A stretch of DNA of 64,000 bases from contig JAYJMM010000028.1 in the NCBI GenBank assembly GCA_037349105.1, positions 1,860,001 through 1,924,000 on the forward strand. The letters are read 5' to 3'. How positions within the stretch are numbered: position 1 is the stretch's first letter; the number at the start of each line of letters is the position of its first letter. Shown here piece by piece: positions 35,959 through 46,350 of this stretch. The notes under the pieces were generated by a model that saw only the letters and a list, made by a program, of their open reading frames with translations, searched no databases and was not told where the DNA came from. This DNA is from Limnomonas spitsbergensis (lineage: Eukaryota > Chlorophyta > Chlorophyceae > Chlamydomonadales). The position numbers were made by a program, and so were the translations under genes.

Positions 35959-38900
35959 CCTGTATTGCAGGCATCACACAAAAGCATCACCTCTCCGCGA
36001 TCAGGCAGCTGGCACACCTCGCATGACAGGCTGTTATTGGGTCTGGTTCCACTGAAATCAACCATTCCCCTGAGGTTGGGCAAGTGGCATGGAGAACAAT
36101 TGACAGCATTCTCTGTTACTGTGAGGCCATCTGCCCCCTCCAAAACCAAGGTTCCCGTCGCCCCCAGTGTTTTCACCCATAGGATCTCCGGCCTGGCCTT
36201 GGGATCGAGGCTGCGTCGTTCTGATGAATACTTCACATACACGTAATCTCCCTCTGCAAAACGCCTGACCTGGGGGACATACCCTCCCCCACGAATGCGT
36301 GCATATCGCATCTTGTCGCGGTGCTGCGCAATTTTCAGATGCTCACCCGCGACTGGCAGTGCCTCTTTGATCCTGGCCACTCTGGCCAAGAGCAGGTCTG
36401 CTGCCTCTTCTGCTGTTGCCACCTTGGCTGCGTTCCAGAGGTCCGCCCCCACTCTGGAGGGGAAGGTGGGTCTCTGCCCGAACAGCACCTCGTACGGCGC
36501 CATGCGCGTGGCCTGCTGCGGCGAGCACCGGAAGCCTAGGGCTACCCAGGGCACCATCTTGTCCCAGGACTCGTCGCTGCTGCCTTCCTCGCAGCACTTG
36601 CGCAGGCCTGCCTTGAGGGTCTGGACAGCCCTCTCTGATAGCCCGTCTGCCTGGGGGTGGTTGGCAGAAGTGGTGCGGTGGTCAATGAAGCAGTCCAACA
36701 ACATGTCCTGAAATTCACCCTGGAACTCTGTTCCCTGGTCTGTCACCACTTCTGCGCATCCTCCGAATCGTGCAACAACATTTTGAAAGAATGCCAAGGC
36801 CGTCACATCAGACGCCTTGCTTGGAATGGGGATCAACTCCACCCATTTGGAGTAATGCTCCACACAAACCATCACAAACCGATTGCCCCTGGAAGTGGTC
36901 GTGAATGGACCACACAGGTCCACTCCCCACCGGAAAAACAACCCCTCAATGGGTAGCGGGTGCAGGTTGGGCTGTATGTGATTGAACGTGGACGCCCTGG
37001 CCCTGTCACACACACCGCATTCCTGCACTGCCTTTTTGACTGCTGCTCTAAGCCCCCACCACCAATGCTGCTGCATGACCATGAAAGCCGTGCGGTGGCT
37101 GCCAAAATGGCCCGTACCTGCATGGGCTGTCTGGATCACTGCAAGCCTGTCCTCTGGCCTGGGCACCACACAACGTCTACCGTCAGGCATGAGTCTCATC
37201 AGTACTCCTCCCCTCTCTGATTCCCACTGGAATGGCGCCGCTCTGCGCTGTATTCTGGTCTGTTCTCCTAGCTCTGTTCCCTGAACATATGTCTTCTCGC
37301 GGATGAACCTCAATACAGGTTCATCTGCCCACACATCAACCCTGGCCGATGGTCCTGCAGGACATCCTGGCGGGTCCTTCTCACCCTCTGTGTCCCTGGT
37401 CACCTCGATTTCAACATCAACTTGTTCCTCAGGTGTGTTCCCACCTGGTTCCTGTGCCGCGTCGGCCCAGTCTGCCGCAGCCGATTCTCCCAGGCACTGC
37501 CTGTATGACGCGGCCGCTTCTCCGCTGCCAGAGCACGCGTTTCCTGCAGTAGCAAGGGCGTAGTGGCTGGACATTAAAGTTGCACCCAGCACTGGATCCC
37601 TGTCCGGGCCTGGCAGCCTTGCTCTGCGTTTCAATTCCTCTGGTATGATTTTAGCACACTCAAGTGCCACATTGAGCCACGCTCCTAGTGCCCACGAATC
37701 CATGCACCTGCCCAAGGCTGCCCTCCTGGCCGCCTCTGGGAAGTCTGGGCGCGGCAATGTGGACCCCACAGCGTACCCCATGGCTCGTTCACGTTCGTTT
37801 GCATTGGGCTCCTGCAAGTCTCCCATGGCTCTGTACACCATCCCATTTTGCCCGTTCCTAAAAGAATATGATGAGGGCGTGGCCATCAAACACGGCAGCA
37901 CCTTCCTGGGCTGACCTGTTACGTTGATGCGGTACCCCCCATTGTCCGGGCATGATACTACCTGGGCCTTGCTGCCCTCGTCCAGAATGTCGTCTACTAT
38001 CCCCCCGTGGGGTCTGGTTGACGCACGAATCACAAACTCGATATCTGCTGCAGGGGCGATATTCCCCCAATAGTTGCGAGTGCGGTGGGCGTAAGACCCC
38101 ACCTGCGCTGCGTCAAACAACGCCGGTGTTCCCAGAATCCTGCACACCTCCTGAAAGGCCTCAACACTGGCCTTCACACTTTTCTGATTCAATTGCATTG
38201 CCACATTCTCAATCAGGTACGCTGGCGGCCTAGGCCCCTGCAGGAACTGTAGTGTACCCAACAGCTTGACTAACGGGAAGAAAGACTTGCTTCTCTCTCC
38301 CTCGAGCCCCCGCCCCTTGCCTGCTGACGAGAGGTCCTGGCACTCCCAGCCTGCTACCATGAACCACTGGCGCCCATCCTGGGCGCCCGCCTCCTTGAGG
38401 TGCTCCGCCGTAATGACATACACATCTTGGGGCAACGCTCTGAAAGCCTTATCAAACGCTTTGACTGGAAGCAACTGAGGGTATCTCCTGTGTAACTGCA
38501 ACAGGCGACCCCCTGCGATCTCTCTGACTTCCTCACTGATATCAGCATACAAGTACTGCACCACTGGGATACCCGCCCTGAGCACCATCTCCAGCCCTGA
38601 GCACATACCTCCAAAGGGCTCGAAAAGGACGACTCCCTCGGTCTCCATGGCCCGCACAGCCCCACTCGACAGGCAAGCTGTGTCCAGGCCTGCATGTAAA
38701 TGAGGGGGCGTCACCCGAGGCAGGTCAGCAAGAACATCACTGATCATTGTCCTGGCCCGCTCCCTGTTGCTGAACGCCTGTTCTGCCGTACTGACAGGCT
38801 GCGCCTGCTCATCATCGTCAGTGGCGGCAGAGGATATCTCCTGCCCCACCGGCGCTGTCACGCAAGCTGCCTCTGCAGCTCGCAGCATCTGTACTCTTCT

Positions 38901-41900
38901 TCTGCCCTCCTGCGCCATGCGCACCATCTGGTCTGCATGCCACTGGTTCACTCTGCCCAACCCCGTGAGCAAAGTCACCTGCTTCCCACTTGCCTCCTCC
39001 TTGACTGCTGGCTCGGGAGCGGCTGTATCAAGCCTGGCCCCCGTGCGGTCAGCTGAGGATGGGAGTGGCGATCTGGACGGGATGTCCGCATTCTGGTGGC
39101 ATGCTCCTGAGCGGTGGACAATGGTAATGTCCAGCTCTTGGAGCATGAGAGCCCACTTAGCGTGCTGGCCCACCAACGTCTGATTGTCCATGAGGTAAGT
39201 GAGCGGCTCATGGTCAGTGATGAGATGCACCTTGCACCCAAACAGCATGTGGCGGTATGTGCGTGCTGCATACACTGCGGCCAGCATCTCCCCCTGGAAC
39301 GAGGAATAGTTCCTCTCGCTCTTGTTCAGGGATCTGGACGCGCATGCCACCATATACTCCCGCCCGCTGTCATCACACTGCCCTAGCACGGCGCCTATGC
39401 CCTGCTTAGAGAAATCTGTGTACAATAAGAACGGCCTTGGCGGCCCCTTGCCGTCTGGCCCTGTCCCACTGTAATCTGGTCTGCGCAGGACTCTTCCGCC
39501 CTCGCACATCTCTGTTTTGATCAACTGGAACGCCTGCGACTGCTCTAGCCCCCACACAAACGGGACCCCCTTGACCAGCAATGCGTTGATGCATGCCGCC
39601 TTTTTCGAGAAGTCCGGGACGTAGCACCGGTAGAAATTCAAGAATCCCATGACCTCCTGAATGTTATTCACCGATGTGGGCTCTGGCAGCGCCATAACCG
39701 CTGCTATCTTAGCTGCGTGCGGCGTGAGCCCCTGGGCCGACACATTGTGACCCAGGTACTCTACCGTCGCACACCCAAACAGGGACTTGTCGGGGTGCGC
39801 CCTTAATCCTACACTGTGGAGCATGTCCAACATCAGCTCCACATGCCTGATGTGTTCTGCCGGTGTATCACTGTACACCAGTAGGTCATCAATGAATGCC
39901 ACGCAGAACGCACTCAGGCCTGCCCTGGCAATCTCCTCTTCCATCATACGCTGAAAGAAGGGAGGCCCATTGCGCAGACCGAAGTTGAGCTTTGTGTACA
40001 TCCAAAGCTCAGGTCCCATCCAGAAAGCCGTCTTAGGCTGGTCCTCAGCCTTGATCGGGATCTGCATGAACCCTGACCTAAGATCAACCTTGCTGAATAT
40101 CTTGGCCGCACCCAGGTTCTGAAAAATAGTTTCCATCCTGGGGATGGCAAACTCCTGCTTAGCCGTACGCAGGTTTAACCTGCGCATATCGTGCGCTATC
40201 CGGTGGTCAGTCCACTCGCCAGTCTCAGCACTCTTTTTGGCTGCTACTACTGAGTTGGCCGCAAACTTGATAGGCCCCCCCCGGGGTACTTTGACGATGA
40301 TACCTGCCTGTATCATTGGCTGGCATTTTTCTTTAAAAATTGCTGCTTTGGGGGGCGGCATGTACCTGGACTTTTGAAAGCACGAACTGACCTCGTCTTC
40401 TAAAGCCAGTGTAAACTCACCCTGCGTGCCGCAGTAGCCTGGTAGATCCTCCATTGAGTAAGCGAACGCTCCTTGGCGATCCCTGAGGCTCTGCTCAAGG
40501 CTCTCCTGCTGTTCCGCAGTGAAGTCGGGGTGCTGGCCCAGCAGCCACCCCTCCTTGGTTTTGACGTACTCCGCGGGCGGCTCCACTACTCCCCCCGGCT
40601 GGAACATGTCGATCATCTCAGCCGCCTGCGGGTCGTCCTCCGCGGGCGGCTCTTCCCTGCCAGTGTTGTTGCTGCGTTGCCAGCTCTCCTGCCGGCTGCA
40701 GGCACCCCTCCTGCTGGCACCCCCCATGGGGATGACTGCTGGCGGGCGCAACCATCCAGATGACAGCTTCGCTGCTGCCTCTTGACCAGACACAAAAGCC
40801 CCCTGGCTCGCTGTAAATCCTCCTCCTCGTACTCCCTGCTCGGTGGCTCGCGCCCCTGGTGCACACACCGACAGCAGGAGCCACACCAGTATCAGCTGGA
40901 GCGTCCCCGTAAGGATCCCCTTAAATGCTGTACAGGTGAGGAGTCCTCTGCAAGCTGGCATCTGCCGCGTGGGTTTCTGCGGTAGGTGCTCTGTGGGCTG
41001 TACGCATGGCTCTGCACTCTGCGCTGGCCTCTGCTGCCCTCTGGCCCACGTGATCTCCAGGTCTACCTGGCTGATCCTGAGTGGCAGGACTGGGCAGTCC
41101 ATTCCTGGTCTGCTGCCACAGTCCCTGTCCGCGGCTGCCCTCTGCGCCTTCCCTGCACGTCGCCTAGCCTTCTTTGACTTTTTCCCCCGCAACTCGGCAG
41201 TGTCAGCCCAAGCCGTACCGGCCCTTTCTGGCCCTGCTCCTGGGTTTTGAATTGTGCTGCCTTGTGCCAGCCGCTCCTGCCTGTGAGTAGCGCGCTGCAC
41301 AGCCTTGCTGCTGCCTGCACCCGCGAGCTCCTCTGGCCCACAGCCCTGTCGCATGGCTTCCCGAGCGCTGGCAACCCGCCTTGCAGGGTCCTCCACACTG
41401 CTGGTTCGGGCTTGGCTGCCCTCCCAGGTGGCTGCGTCCCCAGCCCGGCCCGTTGGCCTGGAATGCTGCCATCCTGGGGCTTGGCTGCTGCGACTGTCCG
41501 ACGGCTGTTGGGTGGCTACTCCCTTTGCTCCCATCGTTCCTAGGGCTGATATTCTCTCCGTCAGCTCCTCCTGTAGATCCCTGACCGCCCTGCTGTAACC
41601 TTCCATCCTGGGGTTCGGATCGGGCTGTGGCAGCATTCTGAGTCGGAAAAGCAGGCTAGCCTCCTGGCTTGCCTCTTGCTGCCCCATTTCCCGCCTTCTT
41701 AGCACGTCCAGCTGATCCACGAAGTTCCTGAGCACTGCCATCCAGCACCCCGTACTGTATGATGCTGGGTCACCCCAGGGCTCCCTTGCTGCTGCCTGCA
41801 CTGGCGGGCTGATCTGGGCGTCCCCTGGGCGCCTGCTGCCCGCCTCGCCTGCTGCTGCCTTCTTGGGATCGAAAGCGTACTGGTCTGCTGCCTGCCGCGG

Positions 41901-43256
41901 GCTGACCCCCACTGCGGCCTGGTGCGCCTCCTCTTCTAGTGCGATCTCGCTACCGTGCTCTATCGCGGCTCTCCTGATTCTGCGCTCCTCCATGGCTGCT
42001 TGCTCCTGAACGACACTGCGCATCCACTCTTGCCGTAGCTGTAACAACTCCTCCTCGAGGCCCCACCCTGGACTCCCTGGTCCAGGGCCTGCGTCGGTTG
42101 GCTCTTTCATTCCATCCGCATCCCCGGCATCTGCTCTTGTGATGCTGATCCTTTCCGGGAACGGGTTTCCGTCAGCGTCCCACTCCTCTTCCGACTCTGA
42201 ATCCTGCACCAGAGATGGTGGCCCTTCCGAAGGGTCTTCGTTCTCCTCTCCTAGCAGTCCCGTGCCCTCCTGGCGGGGGTGAAGCTCTTCGCTGGACCTT
42301 GGATCCCTGCTGTCCAGGTCTCCTGCAAGTGGTCTGCTGGTACTGTCCGGGGGTGTCTGGGGCTCCGCCCGATCCCCGGTCTCAGCCTCCAGGGCTGACA
42401 CCTCCATCTCTCCTATGGGCTCCAGCCATTCCCAAGAGGATGCTGTTGCCCCGAGTGTGGTGACGAAAGCGACATGGCCCCGTTCTGGTGGCTCGTATGC
42501 GTCCTGGATCGGTCCGTCACTGTCAGCAGCGGGGTCCCAATGGTGGGCACCCCATCTGCCCACTATCCAGCGTCCCAGCACGGGCTGAGTCCTCAGCTCT
42601 TCCAGCTCCTCCATGTAGGTATCCGATCCTGCTCCTCTGAACAAGGGATGCAGCGTGCGCACCCCTGCCGGGTGCGCCTGCCTCCACAGCTGTACTGTCA
42701 TGCCGTTTGCTTGCCAATAAGGCCCCACGCTGCTGGCCCTGTTGTCGCGCCACGCTCTTCTCTCCCAGCGCACCCACTGGTGCACGCACGCTTCTAACCG
42801 TTCCACTGCGAACGGCGAGCGCGCGAACTCCTCTTCGTCTTCCCACATGGGTCCATCTACTGGCGACCTCTGGGTCCCATATGGCCATGTGGGGCAGTCT
42901 GTCATTTCCAGCGGCGCCCACTGATCATCCACGCCCCACACATGCCGCATGGCTGCTGACAGCTGGCCCGGAAGCAGAACCCGTTGCAACGCCATGAGCA
43001 TGACTGCCCATGTCGCTGGGTCTGCTCCCCTGGCGTGCGTGTGCGCGTGGAATTCTGCCTCGTCGACTGATGCGCACTTGGTGATCGCCACGTTCCCTTC
43101 GCTCCTTGCGAACAGGAAGACTGGCATGTCATCCCGCGACGCATGCATGTGGATCCATGCCTCTGAAACAGGCATTTCTCCCTCTTCCAGCTCCTCGTAG
43201 TAGTAAGTTACCAGCTGCTGAACTGGGATGGCTGCCCTGGCTTCCCCAGGCGCCAC
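35862..43256 (-). CDS. Element 1 pol polyprotein: RT-RNase H-C5 methyltransferase-integrase-PHD
   Basis: 2,464 codons. An N-terminal third has no recognised fold, and includes a hydrophobic stretch (GTLQLILVWLLLSVC, about 40,890). Then come reverse transcriptase (FSKVDLRSGF, FIDDLLVYS at about 39,878-39,900, YLGHNV), RNase H (LYTDFSKQGIGAVLG, FQGEMLAAVYA, ITDHEPLTYL), a cytosine-5 DNA methyltransferase (about 37,640-38,660) and a Gypsy-type integrase. The integrase has an HHCC zinc motif (HAGTGHFGSH ... CGVCDRA), then GVDLCGPF, VTDQGTEF and HPQADGLSER for D, D and E. A C4HC3 PHD finger begins SLSCEVC, LLCDAC, GWHMDCL before a frameshift. RT/RNase H/integrase order fits Ty3/Gypsy. The start shown is only the first in-frame start after a TAA at 43272; the frame is continuous upstream. 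Confidence 0.9.
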   Translation of the reverse strand: MAPGEARAAIPVQQLVTYYYEELEEGEMPVSEAWIHMHASRDDMPVFLFARSEGNVAITKCASVDEAEFHAHTHARGADPATWAVMLMALQRVLLPGQLSAAMRHVWGVDDQWAPLEMTDCPTWPYGTQRSPVDGPMWEDEEEFARSPFAVERLEACVHQWVRWERRAWRDNRASSVGPYWQANGMTVQLWRQAHPAGVRTLHPLFRGAGSDTYMEELEELRTQPVLGRWIVGRWGAHHWDPAADSDGPIQDAYEPPERGHVAFVTTLGATASSWEWLEPIGEMEVSALEAETGDRAEPQTPPDSTSRPLAGDLDSRDPRSSEELHPRQEGTGLLGEENEDPSEGPPSLVQDSESEEEWDADGNPFPERISITRADAGDADGMKEPTDAGPGPGSPGWGLEEELLQLRQEWMRSVVQEQAAMEERRIRRAAIEHGSEIALEEEAHQAAVGVSPRQAADQYAFDPKKAAAGEAGSRRPGDAQISPPVQAAAREPWGDPASYSTGCWMAVLRNFVDQLDVLRRREMGQQEASQEASLLFRLRMLPQPDPNPRMEGYSRAVRDLQEELTERISALGTMGAKGVATQQPSDSRSSQAPGWQHSRPTGRAGDAATWEGSQARTSSVEDPARRVASAREAMRQGCGPEELAGAGSSKAVQRATHRQERLAQGSTIQNPGAGPERAGTAWADTAELRGKKSKKARRRAGKAQRAAADRDCGSRPGMDCPVLPLRISQVDLEITWARGQQRPAQSAEPCVQPTEHLPQKPTRQMPACRGLLTCTAFKGILTGTLQLILVWLLLSVCAPGARATEQGVRGGGFTASQGAFVSGQEAAAKLSSGWLRPPAVIPMGGASRRGACSRQESWQRSNNTGREEPPAEDDPQAAEMIDMFQPGGVVEPPAEYVKTKEGWLLGQHPDFTAEQQESLEQSLRDRQGAFAYSMEDLPGYCGTQGEFTLALEDEVSSCFQKSRYMPPPKAAIFKEKCQPMIQAGIIVKVPRGGPIKFAANSVVAAKKSAETGEWTDHRIAHDMRRLNLRTAKQEFAIPRMETIFQNLGAAKIFSKVDLRSGFMQIPIKAEDQPKTAFWMGPELWMYTKLNFGLRNGPPFFQRMMEEEIARAGLSAFCVAFIDDLLVYSDTPAEHIRHVELMLDMLHSVGLRAHPDKSLFGCATVEYLGHNVSAQGLTPHAAKIAAVMALPEPTSVNNIQEVMGFLNFYRCYVPDFSKKAACINALLVKGVPFVWGLEQSQAFQLIKTEMCEGGRVLRRPDYSGTGPDGKGPPRPFLLYTDFSKQGIGAVLGQCDDSGREYMVACASRSLNKSERNYSSFQGEMLAAVYAARTYRHMLFGCKVHLITDHEPLTYLMDNQTLVGQHAKWALMLQELDITIVHRSGACHQNADIPSRSPLPSSADRTGARLDTAAPEPAVKEEASGKQVTLLTGLGRVNQWHADQMVRMAQEGRRRVQMLRAAEAACVTAPVGQEISSAATDDDEQAQPVSTAEQAFSNRERARTMISDVLADLPRVTPPHLHAGLDTACLSSGAVRAMETEGVVLFEPFGGMCSGLEMVLRAGIPVVQYLYADISEEVREIAGGRLLQLHRRYPQLLPVKAFDKAFRALPQDVYVITAEHLKEAGAQDGRQWFMVAGWECQDLSSAGKGRGLEGERSKSFFPLVKLLGTLQFLQGPRPPAYLIENVAMQLNQKSVKASVEAFQEVCRILGTPALFDAAQVGSYAHRTRNYWGNIAPAADIEFVIRASTRPHGGIVDDILDEGSKAQVVSCPDNGGYRINVTGQPRKVLPCLMATPSSYSFRNGQNGMVYRAMGDLQEPNANERERAMGYAVGSTLPRPDFPEAARRAALGRCMDSWALGAWLNVALECAKIIPEELKRRARLPGPDRDPVLGATLMSSHYALATAGNACSGSGEAAASYRQCLGESAAADWADAAQEPGGNTPEEQVDVEIEVTRDTEGEKDPPGCPAGPSARVDVWADEPVLRFIREKTYVQGTELGEQTRIQRRAAPFQWESERGGVLMRLMPDGRRCVVPRPEDRLAVIQTAHAGTGHFGSHRTAFMVMQQHWWWGLRAAVKKAVQECGVCDRARASTFNHIQPNLHPLPIEGLFFRWGVDLCGPFTTTSRGNRFVMVCVEHYSKWVELIPIPSKASDVTALAFFQNVVARFGGCAEVVTDQGTEFQGEFQDMLLDCFIDHRTTSANHPQADGLSERAVQTLKAGLRKCCEEGSSDESWDKMVPWVALGFRCSPQQATRMAPYEVLFGQRPTFPSRVGADLWNAAKVATAEEAADLLLARVARIKEALPVAGEHLKIAQHRDKMRYARIRGGGYVPQVRRFAEGDYVYVKYSSERRSLDPKARPEILWVKTLGATGTLVLEGADGLTVTENAVNCSPCHLPNLRGMVDFSGTRPNNSLSCEVCQLPDRGEVMLLCDACNTGWHMDCLVPVLERASGCAHNAHLMTREQGPLQ
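37640..38660 (-). other. C5 cytosine DNA methyltransferase domain, element 1
   Basis: Conserved motifs appear in the expected order: motif I VVLFEPFGGMCSGLE (about 38,590-38,635), motif IV GWECQDLSSAG with the catalytic Cys (about 38,320-38,351), motif VI YLIENVAMQ (about 38,200-38,222), motif VIII HRTRNYWGN, motif IX-like NERERAMGY, and motif X-like SWALGAWLNVAL. The usual Pro before the catalytic Cys (PC) is Glu here. The domain lies between RNase H and integrase. Confidence 0.85.
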
Positions 43257-43271
43257 TCCCCACGGTACAGC

Positions 43272-43838
43272 TTACCCTGCGACCATCCTGGGGATGGTGA
43301 CCGACGCCTCAACGGTGGCCTCACACCGCCTTGGTCTATCGGAATGGCACAGCCCTGCCCCGCCATAGGTTCCATCCTCTGACCTGTCACCCCCTCCGTG
43401 CCCTCCTAAGGCCTGCACGGGCACGTAGAAAGCGCGGTCTCTGAGAGCGGGGTGCTCCATCAACTGATGGACGCAGTCCTCCGCCCATGGCGTGCGCATG
43501 AACCCGGGCTGCGCGCCCTGCCACACACCCTCGGTGCGCGTGCTATCCGGCACGTCTGGGTGCGCCCTGTCGGCTGCGGCCACCGCTGTGATGCCTTCTT
43601 TGACGGCTAGGTCCACCATCTCGTTAACGCAGTATGCGTAGATGGGGTGCTGTGACCACCCCCTCTGCATATAATCCTCCATCCTTGTGCTGGGCTGTAT
43701 GAACCCCTTGAGTGCTGCACCCAGCAGGACTGCTGTCACCGCGTCCCACGGAAAAATCAGTCTGGCCACTGCCTGCATGGCTGCCGCTATGTTGACACAC
43801 GTCTGCGTCCTGCCTTCCAGGAGCCTGTGGTTCTGCAA
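43272..43838 (-). pseudogene. Element 1 pre-pol fragment
   Basis: 189 codons in the same frame as the polyprotein below it, separated only by TAA (43272-43274) in MVAG*AVPWG. Element 2 reads MVAGQAVPWG at the same point, with CAG. It corresponds to the middle of element 2's 52664-56368 frame. No known domain. Confidence 0.8.
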
Positions 43839-44016
43839 CCTACATAGCCCGTCCTTGGACTATGCTGGCAGAGTGATTATAGCCTCTGAAGACGACGCCT
43901 CTGGCATTTCTTCCCCCAGGCGGTACCACTGCACGAAGCACCTGCTCTCTGGCAGTCTCGGCGGGTCTGGCCCAGGGCGAACCCGCCCTCTGCTGCCCGA
44001 CCTGTCCCGGCGGCCT

Positions 44017-45486
44017 TCACCGTCCTGGTTGAACCGGGGTCCCGGTGGCTGCTCCCGCTACCTCGCCGCCTGTGTCGTTGTTGCCCTCCGGGGTACCTGG
44101 GCAGAGCATGGCAGCTTCCTCCTCACGCACTGTTAAAGGAGCTTGAGGCTCATAGCCTTCCTCTGAGACGCTGGAGCCGTCCCCACTGGCACTGGTTTCC
44201 CATTCGTCTACCCTGTGCTGGAGTCCTGCCTCCCGCTCTAGCCTCTCAAACTCATCCATCTGGGCATCGTAGATGTCCCATTCTTTGTTGAGAAACTGCT
44301 GGAATATGCCGGGCCATCCCTCACACGGGGCCGGGCATCCCCTTTGCTGGAGGTTCCTGAGAAACTCCACTGCATGCGCCATGGATCTGGCTGACCCTGC
44401 GGGTCGAGTACCATAGTGATTCATGGCCAGGGCCTCTACCACCATCTGCCAGTGGTGCCTTTGCTGGGCCACCTGCCCCTCTGGCACCACCTGGAATGTT
44501 ACAGGCATCGCTGCGGCCTGGTGGCCCACAATTTGTGTCGCTGCGTTCTGCCCAAACCCCTCGTGGACAGACATCATACAAGTGTGCCTCTCCTGGCTGA
44601 CCGACCTGGAATTGTATGACTGCCCTGCTGGCCCCGGCCATCCCGGCGGGCCTGGCAGCTCACTTGGGCCAGCTGTCTCCTGCTGCTTTTTCCAGTCCTC
44701 ATAGGAGACCTCCTTGGCGGCCTCTTAAGCTCGCCTCATGTTGTCTTCTGAGGCCTCTTGGCTCCTGCCAGGTCCCCTGACTCCCCAGCTCCGTTCCGGG
44801 CCTACTGCTGCTCGCGATCGGTCAAACTGGCTGCTGTCACCTGGCTGCAAGGCCTCCCCCTGCTCTGGGCACGCATTAGCGAAGTGCCCTGGCTTCCCAC
44901 AATTGAAGCAGACTCCCCCATCATGGGGTCCAAGGACGCTTCTCTGTCCCCCCATCCAGCTGCGCCCTGCCTGGGCCCTGCCCGGCGGACTCTGGCCGGA
45001 GGTTCCTCTTTTATCCTGCACTCTCCCCTCCAGCTGGTATGGCCTGGCTTGGCTACCTGCGCCTCACTCCTGTGACCTGCCCCTGGGCTGGCTCCCGCGA
45101 TCCCTGCTGGGTGACCGCTGCCTCCTGCCTCTAGGCTGGTCGTATCTATCATTGCGGTCCGGCCGCTGGGTTCGAGCCTCAGGTGTAGGCACCACCCCGT
45201 GGCGTTCTACACTGCGGTCCCTCTGCGCGCTCCTGCTGCGCTCTCTGGTCACTGTGTTCTTTGCAGCATCTGGGGTTGTCCCCCTGTGCTGCGTACGCTT
45301 CTCCCCTCTGGCCTGCCTGGCCCCGCCACTGCCCCCTGGTCCTTGCTGACCAGTGGCTTGCTGCTCCTGTTCCTGCAGCTTCTCCTGGCCCAGACCCTCG
45401 TCCTCATCTGTGAGCTCGGCCGCGGGTTGAAACATTATTCTCATGTGTTCTGCCAGCCCGGGTCTCCTGGGACTGTGGACTGCAGC
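44017..45486 (-). pseudogene. Element 1 gag/pre-pol remnant with zinc knuckle
   Basis: Open segments 45486-45064, 45021-44725 and 44577-44017 share one frame, interrupted by TGA (45064) and TAA (44725). A frameshift then separates them from 43838. The first segment ends with an Arg/Ser-rich stretch including ERHGVVPTPEARTQR, matching the end of element 2's frame B. The second contains the CCHC knuckle CFNCGKPGHFANAC. The third contains ALAMNHYGTRPAGSARS, shared with element 2. This copy is not expected to produce a full-length product. Confidence 0.8.
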
Positions 45487-45720
45487 TGTCGCACCATAAA
45501 GCAGTAACTGCAATACTATGGTAAATACCGTAAACTCCGGTCAGGACACCTTAGAGAGGTGTCCTCTACTCACAAAACACGGTACATCACCGTACACTCA
45601 TGCTCCTTGTACTTCAGACAAGAGCGTGTTAACAAGATAACTGTAACGGGAAGTCCCTAACTGGATGTCTCTGCCTAGAAGTCTCCGTCTCGTGGGTACC
45701 GCCCCTACTACTTTACTCGC
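45487..45720 (-). repeat. Element 2 terminal repeat b2
   Basis: 234 bp, identical base for base to 46351-46584. Its outer edge TGTCGC (plus strand) is the element's 3' terminus and abuts the CAGC duplication. Confidence 0.93.
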
Positions 45721-46348
45721 GATGTGCGCTTCAGGTCCGTGGCGGACTTCTTTCCTCACGGCAGTGATGGACGCCTACGGGCAGGCTCAGTGACTATTCA
45801 CTGGCTGCGAGTGCTCAGCGAGTTAAGCGGCTAGCTGGTTATTTGTATGTATAGCAATTGACTTAGGGAGCATAGGCCTTCTGGCCGTCTGGGCGCGATC
45901 CAGCTGGGCTATGTTAAGGGGCACTTACCGCGTGACTCGCGGTGAGGGTGACGGGACGTAGACTGCGTACTTCTTCTTCGGCAGGGTCTCGGTTCTCTGA
46001 CTGTGGTACTTGTCTCCAGCTATCTCAGCTGAGGCTGATCTAGGCTTGACTTTGGTTGAGGTACTGACTTATATGAAAGCTGCTGGTCTCGAAGACGGCC
46101 GGTGCTCGTTACAAATAGAGGTCTGTCCTTTAGAAAGGGACGAAGTAACTAGCCTAGGCAATTGCCGGGATACAGGGACCCGGCAGGCCCAATTCAAAGT
46201 ACGGTAGAACCTGTCAAATCTCCCTGCGTAAGCGGGTTTCTAGGTCTCAGTTCAAATCCGGAGACTCCGCAGAGAAGCTGCGGAGTCACCGAGACCGCTA
46301 ACTGCGGTCTAAACGGTTCTGTCACGTATACTGTAATATACTGTGACA
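45718..46348 (-). repeat. Element 2 repeat a2
   Basis: 631 bp, matching 63225-63855 except for about two substitutions (AAAGTACGG/AAGGTACGG and AGTTCAAAT/AGTTGAAAT). It contains TTACA at 46109-46113, i.e. TGTAA on the transcribed strand, a candidate poly(A) signal. Confidence 0.93.
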
Positions 46349-46350
46349 GC

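Larger units (their letters stand above)
33809..45486 (-). mobile_element. Retroelement 1 (older, interrupted), 3' part
   Basis: Minus-strand element ending ...GCGACA at 33809. From its 3' end it has repeat b (33809-34027), repeat a (34025-34661), repeat b (34664-34882), a 3' UTR module (34883-35547), then pol and gag remnants up to 45486. There its coding sequence is cut by element 2; it resumes at 63860. The two b copies differ at two sites (TTAAGAAG/TTAACAAG and TCTCCGTC/TCTGCGTC). Frameshifts and stops in the gag part show decay. Its candidate left target duplication would be GCCT (33805-33808); the matching copy lies outside the window. Confidence 0.85.
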
